DNA of 64,000 nt from Pseudomonas protegens (GTDB taxonomy: Bacteria; Pseudomonadota; Gammaproteobacteria; Pseudomonadales; Pseudomonadaceae). The stretch spans positions 248,001 through 312,000 of the forward strand of contig NZ_CP031396.1 in assembly GCF_003363755.1 (NCBI RefSeq). The letters are read 5' to 3'. Below the pieces are notes generated by a model. It was given only the letters and a program-made list of their open reading frames with translations. It did not search any database and had not been told where the DNA came from. A program made the position numbers and the translations under genes. Below are positions 53,758 to 63,913 of the stretch, one piece after another (within the stretch, counting starts at the first letter, position 1; each line of letters starts with the position of its first letter).

Positions 53758-54049
53758 CAATCCCCCATAAGGCGATGCTCCAGGCATGCCTCTTTTTTAA
53801 GTATTCAAAGCCATTGCTGCGACGAGCGTAGCCGAGTTTTCGGCGCCCATAAGATCAACACAAACCTATGAAAATTCTGTGAAAAATTCAGAAAGGTTCA
53901 GGTTTTGCGTGAAGGCGCCGAAATCCTAACAGACAGGCGCAAAATGCGCCTGTGGTGTTATTGGACTTCCGTAGGGTTGGCGCTCGAAGGCAGGCGTGCT
54001 TGGATGCTCACGGCCTTTTATGACAAGAACAAGAATCTGGAGTGACCGG
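53758..54049. other. intergenic region with a strong hairpin
   Basis: 292 bp between uppP and the chemoreceptor gene. It contains ACAGGCGCA-AAA-TGCGCCTGT at 53933-53953, a perfect 9-bp stem with a three-base loop, without a T-run. The stretch 53860-53910 is AT-rich and may hold the uppP promoter. No gene seen. Confidence 0.5.
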
Positions 54050-55687
54050 ATGATGAATAGCTTACGCAAGATATCCATCAGTCAGCGTTTGTGGCTGATC
54101 CTGATCGTGGCGGTGCTGACCCTGGTGACCCTGGGCGTGATGATGCTCAAGCAGATTCATGGCGACCTGTACCAGGCCAAGGCGCAGAAGACCCAGCACG
54201 TGGTGCAGACCGCCGCCGGCGTGCTCACTTACTACCAGGGCCTGGAAGCCGCCGGCAGCATGAGCCGCGAACAGGCGCAGAAACAGGCGCTGCAGGTGAT
54301 TCGCGGGCTGCGCTACAACCAGAACGACTACTTCTGGATCAACGATCTGACGCCGGTCATGATCATGCACCCGGCCAACCCCAAGCTCGACGGACAGAAC
54401 CTGGCGGCAGTCAAGGACCCGGACGGCTTCGAAGTGTTCAACGAAATGGTGGCCCTGGCCAAGTCCAAGGGCGCCGGCATGGTGGACTACCGCTGGCCCA
54501 AGCCCGGGGCCGAGCAGCCGGTGCAGAAGACCTCCTATATCCAGCTGTTCCAGCCCTGGGGCTGGATCATCGGCTCCGGGATCTACATCGATGACCTGCA
54601 ACAGGAGTTCTATGCCCAGGTACTGCGGGCCTCCTCTGTCGGCCTGGTGATTGCCCTGCTGATGGCGGGCCTGGTGGTGCTGATCGTGCGCAGCATCGTC
54701 AGCCCGCTGCGCGAGACCGTTCACGCCATGGCCAATATCGCCAGCGGCGAAAGCGACCTGACCCGCAGCCTGGATACCCATGGCCAGGATGAAGTCACCG
54801 AGCTGGCCCGACACTTCAACGGTTTCACCGCCAAATTGCGTGGGGTCGTGACGCAGTTGCAGACCAGCGCCGCGGCCCTGGAACAGTCCTCCAGCGAGCT
54901 GGGCAGCAATGCCGCCGAGGCCCAGGAGCGCAGCCAGCAACAGTCCCAGCAGATGGAACAGGTGGCCGCAGCCATCAGTCAGGTCACCAGTGGCGTTCAG
55001 GATGTTGCGAAGAATGCCGAGCACGCCGCCAGTGAAGTGCGCGAGGCCGAAGCCCAGGCCCAGCAAGGCCAGGTCAATATCGACGGCAGCCTGCAGCAGA
55101 TCGATCAGCTGTCGAGCGCCATCGATCAGGCGGTGGAAGTGATTCGCACCCTGGCGGCAGAAAGCACCCAGATCGGCACCGTACTGGAAGTGATCCGCTC
55201 CATTGCCGAACAGACCAACCTGCTGGCCCTGAACGCCGCCATCGAGGCGGCCCGGGCCGGGGAACAGGGTCGGGGTTTTGCCGTGGTGGCCGACGAGGTG
55301 CGCCTGCTGGCCCAGCGCACCCAGCAATCGACCGCAGAAATCCAGGGCATGATCGAGCGCTTGCAGAATCACTCGGAAGCGGCGGTCAAGGTGATTGGCG
55401 ACAGCAGCCGCGCGTCGCAGTTGACCATCGAGCAGGCGGGCCTGGCCGGTACCAGCCTCAATGCCATCGGCCAGGCGCTGCGGACCCTCAACGGCCTGAA
55501 CGCCTCGATTGCCAGCGCCACCCTGCAACAGGCCCATGTGGTGGAAGACATCAACCACAACGTCGGCCAGGCGGCAGGCCTGTCCCAGGGCACCGCTCTG
55601 GCGGCCCAGCACTCCAGCGCCGCCAGCCGCCACCTCAAGGAGCTGTCGGAACAGCTCAATGGCCTGCTGCGTCAGTTCCGCGTCTGA
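54050..55687 (+). CDS. methyl-accepting chemotaxis protein with single Cache domain
   Basis: 545-aa chemoreceptor. TM1 is near residues 13-33; the periplasmic sCache domain (about 38-190) has [17 protein letters not shown] and [14 protein letters not shown], the small-carboxylate-type ligand pocket; TM2 is near 195-215, then a HAMP domain. The signalling hairpin tip [20 protein letters not shown] is intact near 385-405. Similar receptors sense acetate, propionate, pyruvate, lactate or malate. ATG 54050 has GGAG 7 bp upstream. Monocistronic as far as seen. Confidence 0.93.
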   Translation: MMNSLRKISISQRLWLILIVAVLTLVTLGVMMLKQIHGDLYQAKAQKTQHVVQTAAGVLTYYQGLEAAGSMSREQAQKQALQVIRGLRYNQNDYFWINDLTPVMIMHPANPKLDGQNLAAVKDPDGFEVFNEMVALAKSKGAGMVDYRWPKPGAEQPVQKTSYIQLFQPWGWIIGSGIYIDDLQQEFYAQVLRASSVGLVIALLMAGLVVLIVRSIVSPLRETVHAMANIASGESDLTRSLDTHGQDEVTELARHFNGFTAKLRGVVTQLQTSAAALEQSSSELGSNAAEAQERSQQQSQQMEQVAAAISQVTSGVQDVAKNAEHAASEVREAEAQAQQGQVNIDGSLQQIDQLSSAIDQAVEVIRTLAAESTQIGTVLEVIRSIAEQTNLLALNAAIEAARAGEQGRGFAVVADEVRLLAQRTQQSTAEIQGMIERLQNHSEAAVKVIGDSSRASQLTIEQAGLAGTSLNAIGQALRTLNGLNASIASATLQQAHVVEDINHNVGQAAGLSQGTALAAQHSSAASRHLKELSEQLNGLLRQFRV

Positions 55688-55698
55688 GTCACTTCAGG

Positions 55699-55732
55699 GT
55701 CTGGGCCCCGGGCTGACGCCCAAGGCCCAGAC
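55699..55732 (+). promoter_or_regulatory. long hairpin in the pnuC leader
   Basis: A 9-bp perfect outer stem GTCTGGGCC/GGCCCAGAC encloses an inner GGGC/GCCC stem, ending 43 bp before the pnuC start. No T-run follows. It may terminate the chemoreceptor transcript or be part of a structured leader controlling pnuC. Confidence 0.4.
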
Positions 55733-55775
55733 TGGGTACAATCCGCCCCCTCCTCCACTTCCCCAAGGAACCGCC

Positions 55776-56339
55776 ATGTCCGGGCTTGAACTGTTTGCCG
55801 CTGCGCTAGGCGTCATCGCCGTCTGGCTGACGGTTAAACAGAATCCCTGGTGCTGGCCCATCGGCCTGGTCATGGTGTTGCTCTACAGCTGGATTTTCTA
55901 CGAGGTCAAGCTCTATTCCGACATGCTGTTGCAGGTGGTCTACGCCGTGCTGCAGCTCTATGGCTGGTGGCAGTGGACCCGTGGCGGCGACCAGCATCAG
56001 GGGCGCCCGGTCAGCCAGTTGCAGCCCGGCGGCTTGCTCCAGGGCCTGGCCCTCGGCGCACTGGGCAGCCTGATGCTGGGAGCGGCCATGGCCCACTGGA
56101 CCGATGCCGCGCAACCCTGGCTCGACGCCGCCCTGACCGCCTTCAGCCTGGTAGCCCAATGGTGGATGGCGCAGAAGCGCGTGCAATGCTGGCCGCTGTG
56201 GATCGCCGTGGATGTGATCTTCGTGGGTCTGTTCATCTACAAGGAGCTGTACCTGACCGCGGCCCTCTACGCCCTGTTCACCCTGCTGGCGGTCCAGGGC
56301 TGGCGCACCTGGCGCGCCGACCCGGCGTTGCAGCCGTGA
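55776..56339 (+). CDS. pnuC: nicotinamide riboside transporter
   Basis: 187-aa PnuC with about seven membrane helices. Family blocks: QNPWCWPIGLVMVLLYSWIFYE near 22-43 (the W-rich first motif), VYAVLQLYGWWQW near 56-68, and PLWIAVDVIFVGLFIYKELY near 140. It takes up nicotinamide riboside by facilitated diffusion, trapped by phosphorylation; the gene directly downstream encodes the kinase. ATG 55776 is preceded by AAGGAA. The downstream kinase gene starts inside its stop (GTGA). Confidence 0.93.
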   Translation: MSGLELFAAALGVIAVWLTVKQNPWCWPIGLVMVLLYSWIFYEVKLYSDMLLQVVYAVLQLYGWWQWTRGGDQHQGRPVSQLQPGGLLQGLALGALGSLMLGAAMAHWTDAAQPWLDAALTAFSLVAQWWMAQKRVQCWPLWIAVDVIFVGLFIYKELYLTAALYALFTLLAVQGWRTWRADPALQP

Positions 56340-56860
56340 AGGTACTGGTGCTGACCGGCCCCGAGTCCAGTGGCAAAAGCTGGCTGGCGGCCGAGCTGCA
56401 AGCGCACTTCGGCGGCATCCAGGTGGGTGAGTACGTGCGCCACTTCATCGAGCAGGAGTGCCGCGATACCTGCCTGGCGGACATCCCCGAGATCGCCCGT
56501 GGCCAGTTGGCCTGGGAAGACCAGGCCCGGGCCCGGCAACCCGCCCTGCTGATTCTCGACACCCACCTGCTGAGCAACCTGCTGTGGAGCCGGACCCTGT
56601 TCGGCGACTGCCCGCCGTGGCTGGAAACCCAGTTGCTGGCCCGGCATTACCACCTGCACCTGCTGCTGTCCCCGGAGGATGTGGCCTGGAGCGACGACGG
56701 TCAGCGCTGCCAGCCGCAACTGGCGCAGCGTCAGGCTTTCTTCGACGCCACGCAGCAGTGGCTGGACCTGCACGCGCAGCCTTATCGGGTCATTCGCGGC
56801 GATTGGCAGGAGCGCCGGCAGCAAGCCTTCGCCCTGGTTCGGCAACTGCTGCTGGACTGA
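56336..56860 (+). CDS. NadR-type ribosylnicotinamide kinase (AAA_28 ATPase)
   Basis: 174-aa P-loop kinase starting with a GTG that overlaps the pnuC stop. Walker A is LTGPESSGKSWLAAEL at residues 6-21, followed by VGEYVRHFIEQE near 33-44 and LILDTHLLSNLLWS near 71-84, as in the C-terminal kinase domain of NadR. The adenylyltransferase and HTH domains of E. coli NadR are absent. With PnuC it would complete nicotinamide riboside salvage to NMN. Confidence 0.91.
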   Translation: MKVLVLTGPESSGKSWLAAELQAHFGGIQVGEYVRHFIEQECRDTCLADIPEIARGQLAWEDQARARQPALLILDTHLLSNLLWSRTLFGDCPPWLETQLLARHYHLHLLLSPEDVAWSDDGQRCQPQLAQRQAFFDATQQWLDLHAQPYRVIRGDWQERRQQAFALVRQLLLD

Positions 56861-57194
56861 TCCCGCCGCAGGTGCGCGCCACCCCGCAGAGTGTCCATTC
56901 CTGAAACACTCCCCTGGCGATCAGGCCGCCATTTTCGGGGGCGGCGCCCACTGTCGGCGAAACTGTTGCGCCACTGATACACCCCCGCAGCAACCCTTGT
57001 TCCAGAGCATTGTCCCGCTTATGGCCAATGGCCGTCGGTGGCGCCTGTCTCAATCCTGAAACACCTGCTGCGCCCTTTCCCCCCAGCATTTTCCCAACCC
57101 ATTGATTCTTCGCAAGAAATCAAAAGCGGCACGGCTTCTGCTCTCTCCCTCTCAACGCTGACTAGGGCCAGCACTGAGAAGAAGGAATACCGCC
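56861..57194 (+). promoter_or_regulatory. fap operon upstream region
   Basis: 334 bp without a gene. It holds an 11-bp direct repeat TCCTGAAACAC at 56899-56909 and 57055-57065, 156 bp apart, and a sigma-54-like promoter at 57127-57142. Sites for an enhancer-binding protein at this distance from a -24/-12 promoter are expected, and such a regulator gene lies just downstream of the operon. Confidence 0.5.
57127..57142 (+). promoter_or_regulatory. sigma-54 promoter of fapA
   Basis: CGGCACGGCTTCTGCT matches the -24/-12 consensus TGGCACG-N4-TTGCT at all but two positions and keeps the invariant GG-N10-GC. Transcription would start near 57153, about 40 nt before the fapA GTG. Confidence 0.6.
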
Positions 57195-57647
57195 GTGGGG
57201 ACTCTGAACAAAAGTTTCACCCGCCTACTGCTGATCGGTTGTGCCGTCAGCGCGGTGTCCAGTCTTCCGGTTCTGGCGGCGGGCAATGGCGAGATCATCA
57301 TCCAGCGCACCTTACAGGCACAGCCCATTGGCCGTGCGCCTCTGCAGAAAGACCCCAATCCGATTTCGGTCAATACCAACCCTTCGGCGTTGGTCAATCA
57401 GATGACCGGCAATGAAATGACCGATGGCGATTTTGCCGGCATCAGGACTGGCGCGCTGATCCGCGGCACCGTGCTGTCCGGCAACAGCGGTGTACCGGGG
57501 ATGAATGTCCTGAGCAACAGCAATGGCCATGGCCTGCCAGGCATGGCAGTGGGTCATGGTGGCGGTGCCGGGGCCAGTATTTCCGGCTCGATCAATCGGA
57601 GCATCAACACCGGCATGGCTCCCTTGAAAAATATCGGGGGCCAATAA
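57195..57647 (+). CDS. fapA: functional amyloid system protein FapA
   Basis: 150-aa secreted protein, first gene of the Fap operon. A signal peptide of about 29 residues ends PVLAA. The mature sequence has ISVNTNPSALVNQMTGNEMT and ends in Gly/Asn-rich segments (GHGGGAGASISGSINRSINT). In related strains FapA influences how FapB and FapC are distributed in the fibril. The start is a GTG at 57195, with AAGGA 9 bp upstream. It ends one base before the fapB start. Confidence 0.9.
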   Translation: MGTLNKSFTRLLLIGCAVSAVSSLPVLAAGNGEIIIQRTLQAQPIGRAPLQKDPNPISVNTNPSALVNQMTGNEMTDGDFAGIRTGALIRGTVLSGNSGVPGMNVLSNSNGHGLPGMAVGHGGGAGASISGSINRSINTGMAPLKNIGGQ

Positions 57648-57648
57648 G

Positions 57649-58227
57649 ATGAATCACTCAGTCCTGTTCCTTGCCTTGCTCGCCTGCTCCGGGGCCATGG
57701 CCGACTCCGCCAATCAAGCCGCCGCCACCTCCAGCATCCAGAACTCCGGCACCGGCTACACAGGCAACTTCAACGTCAACCAGGCCGCCGGCGACCAGCA
57801 ACAACAGACCAACGTGCGGGCCATTGCCATCGGCACCAACGCCACGGCCACCACCAGCGTCAACCAACGCATCACCACGCCAGCCGACCGCTCGGTCAAT
57901 ACCAGCAGCACCATCGGCGGCAACTCTTTCAGCAACGGCAGCGGCGCACTGGGCGTGAACCAGTCGGCCGGGGCCAACAACCAGATGGCCAATGCCCTGC
58001 GGATCAGCATCAGCGCCAATCCGCAAAGCATTGACGACAGCGCCCTGTCCCAACAGAACGTGGCGCTGTTACCAAACTCGGGAGCAACTGGCGCTCAACA
58101 AGGCAGCCGCCAGGTCGTTACCAGCGACCAGGCCTTCACCGGCAGCCGTGGAGTGATTCAGGTGAACCAGAGTGCCGGGGTGGGGAACCGAATGGCTAAC
58201 ACCCTGAGCATACGGGTCGCAGATTGA
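57649..58227 (+). CDS. fapB: functional amyloid minor subunit FapB
   Basis: 192-aa secreted protein, thought to nucleate Fap fibrils. The signal peptide ends SGAMA at residue 18. Three imperfect repeats share an asparagine-glutamine core: FNVNQAAGDQQQQTNVRAI near 43, LGVNQSAGANNQMANALRI near 103 and IQVNQSAGVGNRMANTLSI near 170, ending at the C-terminus. The same GVNxxAGxxNQ(Q/M)xN pattern occurs in FapC, so the two coassemble. GGGGG precedes the ATG. Confidence 0.93.
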   Translation: MNHSVLFLALLACSGAMADSANQAAATSSIQNSGTGYTGNFNVNQAAGDQQQQTNVRAIAIGTNATATTSVNQRITTPADRSVNTSSTIGGNSFSNGSGALGVNQSAGANNQMANALRISISANPQSIDDSALSQQNVALLPNSGATGAQQGSRQVVTSDQAFTGSRGVIQVNQSAGVGNRMANTLSIRVAD

Positions 58228-58290
58228 CCCCTCGTAGTGCAATTAGAAAGTACCAACACTTAACCAACTAATAAGCACCGGAGAAACACC

Positions 58291-59286
58291 ATGAAACCTA
58301 CAATGGCTCTCAAACCACTGGTTTTCGCACTGGCCGCAGTCATGGCAATGGCCGCCCAGGCAGGTGGAAATAACAACGGTCACAACGGCGGTCATGGCAA
58401 TGGCCATGACGATCATGATAGAGGTCCAGACCTCGGCACTCTGCTGCAAATCACCGCCGGGGCCGGTGCTGCAGTGATCGACGTGCAGACCAGCACCTCC
58501 AACGTGGTGAAAAACCAGGGCACCAACAACAACGCCAAGATGGACAACTCCCTCAACAACTCCAACGGCAACATGGGCGCCAACGTCGCCGCCGGCGACG
58601 GCAACCAACAAGACAACGCCGCTGCTCTGGCAACCGCTGACGAAAGCTTCATCTTCGGCAGCGCCGTGGCGGCTTCCAGCGCCACCCAGATCAATAGCAA
58701 CAACCATGTGAAAAACTCTTCGACACAGAACAACGCTGTGTTGAACAACTCCGGCAACAACGGTTCCGGCAACATCGGCATCAACGTCACCGCCGGCAAC
58801 TTCAACCAACAGAAAAACAACCTGGCCATCGCCGTGTCCGGCGGCCGCGTGGCAACCGCAGCAGCGGCGGCCAACCAATCTTCGACCAATCTGGTCGTAG
58901 AGAACAAAGGCGTCCAGGCCTACAAAAAAGACACCCTCTCGGGCGGCTTCGTGGCCTACGGCACCTATAAAGGCACCGGCAGCGGCAAGATCGAAGGCGA
59001 CGATCATCACGGCGGCGGCTATGGCAACAACAACCGCGGTGGTGGCCACGACAACGACGATCAAAAATTCACCTTCAAGGAACAAGGCACCATCGAACTG
59101 GCTGGCTACTGGACCCAGCAAGTGCTGACCAAAGACGGCTGGAAAAACCCAGTGGTCAACAACGCCAGCATGACCAACTCGATGAACGGCTTCTCCGGCA
59201 ACGGTGGCGCCAACGTCTCGGCCGGTGTGGGCAACCAACAAAGCAACTCGCTGTCCATCGCCGCTGGCTGCAAAGCCTGCATGTAA
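58291..59286 (+). CDS. fapC: functional amyloid major subunit FapC
   Basis: 331-aa major fibre protein. The signal peptide is 1-24. Three amyloid repeats occur at about 80-113, 147-182 and 290-325, each with NMGANVAAGDGNQQDN-like cores, separated by linkers of about 33 and 107 residues. The CxxC motif (GCKACM) closes the chain, as in other FapC proteins. The first linker-like region (26-44) and the second linker (236-258) are rich in His, Asp and Gly, possible metal sites. GGAG lies upstream of the ATG. A terminator hairpin follows the stop, so fapC is likely the most abundant message. Confidence 0.95.
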   Translation: MKPTMALKPLVFALAAVMAMAAQAGGNNNGHNGGHGNGHDDHDRGPDLGTLLQITAGAGAAVIDVQTSTSNVVKNQGTNNNAKMDNSLNNSNGNMGANVAAGDGNQQDNAAALATADESFIFGSAVAASSATQINSNNHVKNSSTQNNAVLNNSGNNGSGNIGINVTAGNFNQQKNNLAIAVSGGRVATAAAAANQSSTNLVVENKGVQAYKKDTLSGGFVAYGTYKGTGSGKIEGDDHHGGGYGNNNRGGGHDNDDQKFTFKEQGTIELAGYWTQQVLTKDGWKNPVVNNASMTNSMNGFSGNGGANVSAGVGNQQSNSLSIAAGCKACM

Positions 59287-59300
59287 TCGCGATCGTAACG

Positions 59301-59323
59301 AAAGCCCCGGAAACGGGGCTTTT
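59301..59323 (+). terminator. intercistronic terminator between fapC and fapD
   Basis: Perfect 9-bp stem AAAGCCCCG/CGGGGCTTT with a GAAA tetraloop, ending in TTTT, 14 bp after fapC. It should lower transcription of fapDEF relative to fapABC. Confidence 0.85.
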
Positions 59324-59350
59324 CCACAGTCCGACTCAGGCGTAACGATC

Positions 59351-60031
59351 ATGCGTACTGCGATCCTCTCCCTCCTGCTGTGTCTCTGTGTTCCCGTTGA
59401 GGCTGCACAGATGGCCGTCGCCGGCCTGCCCGGTGGCAACCTGATCTTCAAACAGGTGCAGAGCGTGCGTGAACGCAAGTTCAGCGACATCGTCGAGCAG
59501 AAGACCGACTTCAGTTGCGGCGCCGCCGCGCTGGCGACCGTTCTGCGCCAGGCCTACTGGCTTGATGTCGATGAGGAGCACGTCATCAAGGGCATGCTGG
59601 TCAATTCGGATCAGAATCTGGTCCGCACCCAGGGCTTCTCCATGCTCGATATGAAGCGCTACGTGGAAAGCATCGGCATGCGCGCCCGAGGCTACCGGAT
59701 TCCGCCCGACAAGCTCGAAGCGGTGACCATTCCGGTGGTGGTACTGATGGACATTCGCGGCTACAAGCACTTCGTGGTGATGCAGCGCGCCCAGAAAGGC
59801 TGGGTCTACATCGGTGATCCGGTGTTGGGTCACAAGCGTTACACCCATGAAGATTTCGTCAAAGGCTGGAATGGAATCGTGTTCGCCATCATCGGTCCCG
59901 GCTACGACAAGACCAACGCCTTGCTCGACCCGCCTGCCCCGCTGACCGCGAAAAACAAGCTCGATGGATTCTACCCGGTCAAAGACTCGGACCTGATGGA
60001 CTTCGGTTTCATTCAGAGCGACTTCTTCTAG
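59351..60031 (+). CDS. fapD: Fap system C39-family peptidase FapD
   Basis: 226-aa periplasmic cysteine peptidase with a signal peptide (1-19). The papain-like triad is Cys56 in TDFSCGAAALATVL, His140 in GYKHFVVMQ and Asp156 in VYIGDPVLG. In related species FapD is required for export and processing of amyloid subunits through FapF. ATG 59351 lies after the fapC terminator; no strong ribosome site is seen. Confidence 0.93.
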   Translation: MRTAILSLLLCLCVPVEAAQMAVAGLPGGNLIFKQVQSVRERKFSDIVEQKTDFSCGAAALATVLRQAYWLDVDEEHVIKGMLVNSDQNLVRTQGFSMLDMKRYVESIGMRARGYRIPPDKLEAVTIPVVVLMDIRGYKHFVVMQRAQKGWVYIGDPVLGHKRYTHEDFVKGWNGIVFAIIGPGYDKTNALLDPPAPLTAKNKLDGFYPVKDSDLMDFGFIQSDFF

Positions 60032-60080
60032 GAGCCCGAACAATCATAAAGGAGCAGGACGCTCCGGGAGCAGCAAGCAG

Positions 60081-60815
60081 ATGAAGACTTCATACTGGCT
60101 GGCCGCCGCTTGCCTGGCAGCAGCTCTTCCAGCCCATGCTGGTTTCAAGCCCGAACTTATCCAGGATCAGGAATTATCGCAGTTACGGGGCCGTTACGTG
60201 ATGCCGGGGCGGATTATCAGCTTCGGCATCGTCATGAGCAGTACCTGGCGCAACGCCAGCGGTGACCTGATCGGTGCGACCACCTCGCTGCAGATCCAGC
60301 AAGCCACCATCAAACCGGAATTCTACGTCTCCACCATCACCCAGACCGGTGACGGCACCACGCCGCCCCCAGGCACCGGCAATGTGATCGGTGGTGCAGG
60401 CCTGGCCAGTGGCCAGGGCGTGACACAGAGCGTGAGAGCCGCCGGGGATGGCAATACTGCCTACAACAACATCAGCATCAATGTCACAGAGGCCAACCAG
60501 GCGCCCGCCTTGGCCGCTGGCGCCGGCCAGGCCTTGATGAGCGGCCAGACCATCACCGGCAGCAACGCCGCCGGTAGCGTGGCGGTATCGGCCCTCAATG
60601 GCGGTATCCAGATGGCGATACAGGCCAACGGCAATCAGGGCAGCGCCCTGCAGCAAGTGGCCCAGGGCAATCTGTTGCAGAACACCCAGTTGATGGGTAA
60701 CAGCAACCTGGTCAACAACCTGACTCAACTCAATGTGGTGCTCAGAAACAACGGGCCGAGCAACGGTGTTTTGGACTGCAACCTGACAACGCTCGACGCT
60801 CTACGCAAATTCTGA
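60081..60815 (+). CDS. fapE: Fap system protein FapE
   Basis: 244-aa secreted protein: signal peptide 1-20 (LPAHA), then GFKPELIQDQELSQLRGRYV, the family start. The rest has Asn/Gln/Gly-rich segments (GQGVTQSVRAAGDGNTAYNN and GNQGSALQQVAQGNLLQNTQ) like a diverged amyloid sequence. FapE is a minor fibre-associated component in characterised strains. GGGAG lies about 10 bp upstream of the ATG. Confidence 0.92.
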   Translation: MKTSYWLAAACLAAALPAHAGFKPELIQDQELSQLRGRYVMPGRIISFGIVMSSTWRNASGDLIGATTSLQIQQATIKPEFYVSTITQTGDGTTPPPGTGNVIGGAGLASGQGVTQSVRAAGDGNTAYNNISINVTEANQAPALAAGAGQALMSGQTITGSNAAGSVAVSALNGGIQMAIQANGNQGSALQQVAQGNLLQNTQLMGNSNLVNNLTQLNVVLRNNGPSNGVLDCNLTTLDALRKF

Positions 60816-60869
60816 TCTTGAACTACGCTGATTCTCGACCATTGGGGTTCAAAAGGGACGGTTTATTTC

Positions 60870-62165
60870 ATGTATCGATCGGTTTCACTGCGCGCTGTCA
60901 TCTGTTTAAGCACTCTATTTCCAGCGGCGCTGGTTCAAGCCGCGCCGGATGCCGATGTAGAGACCCTGAAACGCGAACTTCTGGAGCTCAAGCAACGTTA
61001 CGAAGTGCAGCAGAAGGCCCTGGCGGTACTGGAGCAGCGAGTCCGGCAGGTAGAAGATCAACCCGCGGCACCACCGCCCAAGCGCCTGGCCAAATCGCCA
61101 GCCGATCTCAGAGGCAATCAACAGGTTGCCGGCACTGGCGCCGCAGCGGCGTCCGGAGGAGCAGCCGGGGGCGCTTCCTACGGTCAGTCGCTCAAGGATG
61201 ATTCGGCTCCGGCCCAAAGCGTCAGCAACCTGTACGACGAGGCCAGTGGCTTCTTCGGTGGCGGCAAGTTCAGCGTCGAGACCGGCTTGACCTACGCCCG
61301 CTACGACGCTCGGCAACTCACGGTCAACGGCTTCCTTGCGCTGGACTCGATCTTTCTCGGCAACATCAACCTGGACCGGATCAAATCCGATACCTGGACC
61401 CTGGACCTGACCGCTCGCTACAACCTCAACAACCGCTGGCAATTCGACATCAACGCCCCCGTGCTGTATCGCGAGTCCACCTTCCAGTCCGGTGGCGGCG
61501 GCGGTGCCGGCACCCAGACCACCGAAGAATCGGTGACCCGTGACCCGACATTGGGGGACGTGAACTTCGGCGTGGCTTACAAATTCCTCGACGAATCGGA
61601 GTTCTGGCCCGACGCCGTGGCCACCTTGCGAGTCAAGGCCCCCACCGGCAAGGAACCGTTCGGGATCAAGCTGGTGCAATCCGCGGGCAACAACAACCTG
61701 TACGTGCCTGAAAGCCTGCCGACCGGTAACGGTGTCTGGTCGATCACCCCCGGGATCTCCCTGGTCAAGACTTTCGATCCGGCGGTGCTGTTCGGCACCC
61801 TGGCCTACACCCACAACCTGGAAGAGTCGTTTGACGACATCAGTTCCACGGTTGGCAGCAAGACCCCTGGCAAAGTTCGCCTGGGCGACAGCTTCCAGAT
61901 CGGCGCCGGTGTGGCGTTCGCCCTCAACGAGAAGATGAGCATGTCCTTCTCGGTGTCCGACCTGATACAGCGCAAGAGCAAACTCAAGCAGGATGGCGGC
62001 GATTGGCAATCGGTGGTTTCCAGCGACGCCAACGCCGGTTACTTCAACGTCGGCATGACCATTGCGGCTACCGACAACCTGACCATTGTGCCCAACCTGT
62101 CCATCGGCATGACCGAGGACGCCCCGGCCTTCACCTTCAGCCTGAAATTCCCTTACTACTTCTGA
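60870..62165 (+). CDS. fapF: Fap outer-membrane export channel FapF
   Basis: 431-aa outer-membrane protein. After the signal peptide (1-25) comes a coiled-coil helix ([20 protein letters not shown] and following, about 27-60), then a low-complexity Gly/Ala linker, then a 12-stranded beta-barrel ending in FSLKFPYYF with the C-terminal Phe needed for insertion. The trimer secretes FapB, FapC and FapE, gated by the N-terminal helix in the known structure. AAAGGGACGG lies upstream of the ATG. Last gene of the operon. Confidence 0.94.
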   Translation: MYRSVSLRAVICLSTLFPAALVQAAPDADVETLKRELLELKQRYEVQQKALAVLEQRVRQVEDQPAAPPPKRLAKSPADLRGNQQVAGTGAAAASGGAAGGASYGQSLKDDSAPAQSVSNLYDEASGFFGGGKFSVETGLTYARYDARQLTVNGFLALDSIFLGNINLDRIKSDTWTLDLTARYNLNNRWQFDINAPVLYRESTFQSGGGGGAGTQTTEESVTRDPTLGDVNFGVAYKFLDESEFWPDAVATLRVKAPTGKEPFGIKLVQSAGNNNLYVPESLPTGNGVWSITPGISLVKTFDPAVLFGTLAYTHNLEESFDDISSTVGSKTPGKVRLGDSFQIGAGVAFALNEKMSMSFSVSDLIQRKSKLKQDGGDWQSVVSSDANAGYFNVGMTIAATDNLTIVPNLSIGMTEDAPAFTFSLKFPYYF

Positions 62166-62176
62166 TCCACCGGCAG

Positions 62177-62228
62177 AAACGCCAAGGCCCGCAGCGATTC
62201 CCCAATCGCAGCGGGCCCTGGCGTTTTT
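62177..62228 (+). terminator. terminator after fapF
   Basis: Long stem AAACGCCAAGGCCCGC/GCGGGCCCTGGCGTTT (one mismatch) with a 18-nt apical part that itself can pair, followed by T5. It lies between convergent fapF and the regulator gene; the minus strand has only three T residues on its side. Confidence 0.85.
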
Positions 62229-62234
62229 GCCGCC

Positions 62235-63560
<1,326 letters not shown>

Positions 63561-63913
63561 GACTGGTCCTTGGCGCCAAAAGAGGGAAAAGTTATTAGAA
63601 ACAGTGGTTTGGCAAACCTGGCTGTAACGTTAGCAAGAACTTGACGCTTGAATGTATCAATTGCTTATAGCGCTGCTTACCAAAGGAACTAAGGCGCTAC
63701 CAGAACTTCGTCCCGAGCGACTGATTGTCGCAGTCATTTTTTAAGAACCCCGTAACTAATGGTGTTGTCACAGGGCCCACGTACGAAAGTTGTAAAAACT
63801 TGTTTTTCAGTGTGACCCGATCACTACCTCAGTGCATCAGTACAAGTGACCAGCCGAACGGTAAGCCCAACCGACGGCACATCATCTGATTGGGCACATA
63901 GAGAGAAGACCCC
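63561..63913. other. intergenic region with promoter candidates
   Basis: 353 bp upstream of the regulator gene and of the last, partial gene. GCGAC-TGATT-GTCGC (63717-63731) followed a few bases on by TTTTTT might be a weak terminator. The segment TTGTAAAAACTTG near 63790 is AT-rich. No gene is supported. Confidence 0.4.

Noticed and set aside
54062..55633. 523-codon minus-strand frame
   Set aside because: Exact antisense of the chemoreceptor gene; repeated hydrophobic patterns mirror the coiled coil on the other strand.
58243..59490. 415-codon minus-strand frame with Val/Gly-rich repeats
   Set aside because: Antisense to fapC; the repeats are the complement of the Asn/Gln-rich amyloid repeats.
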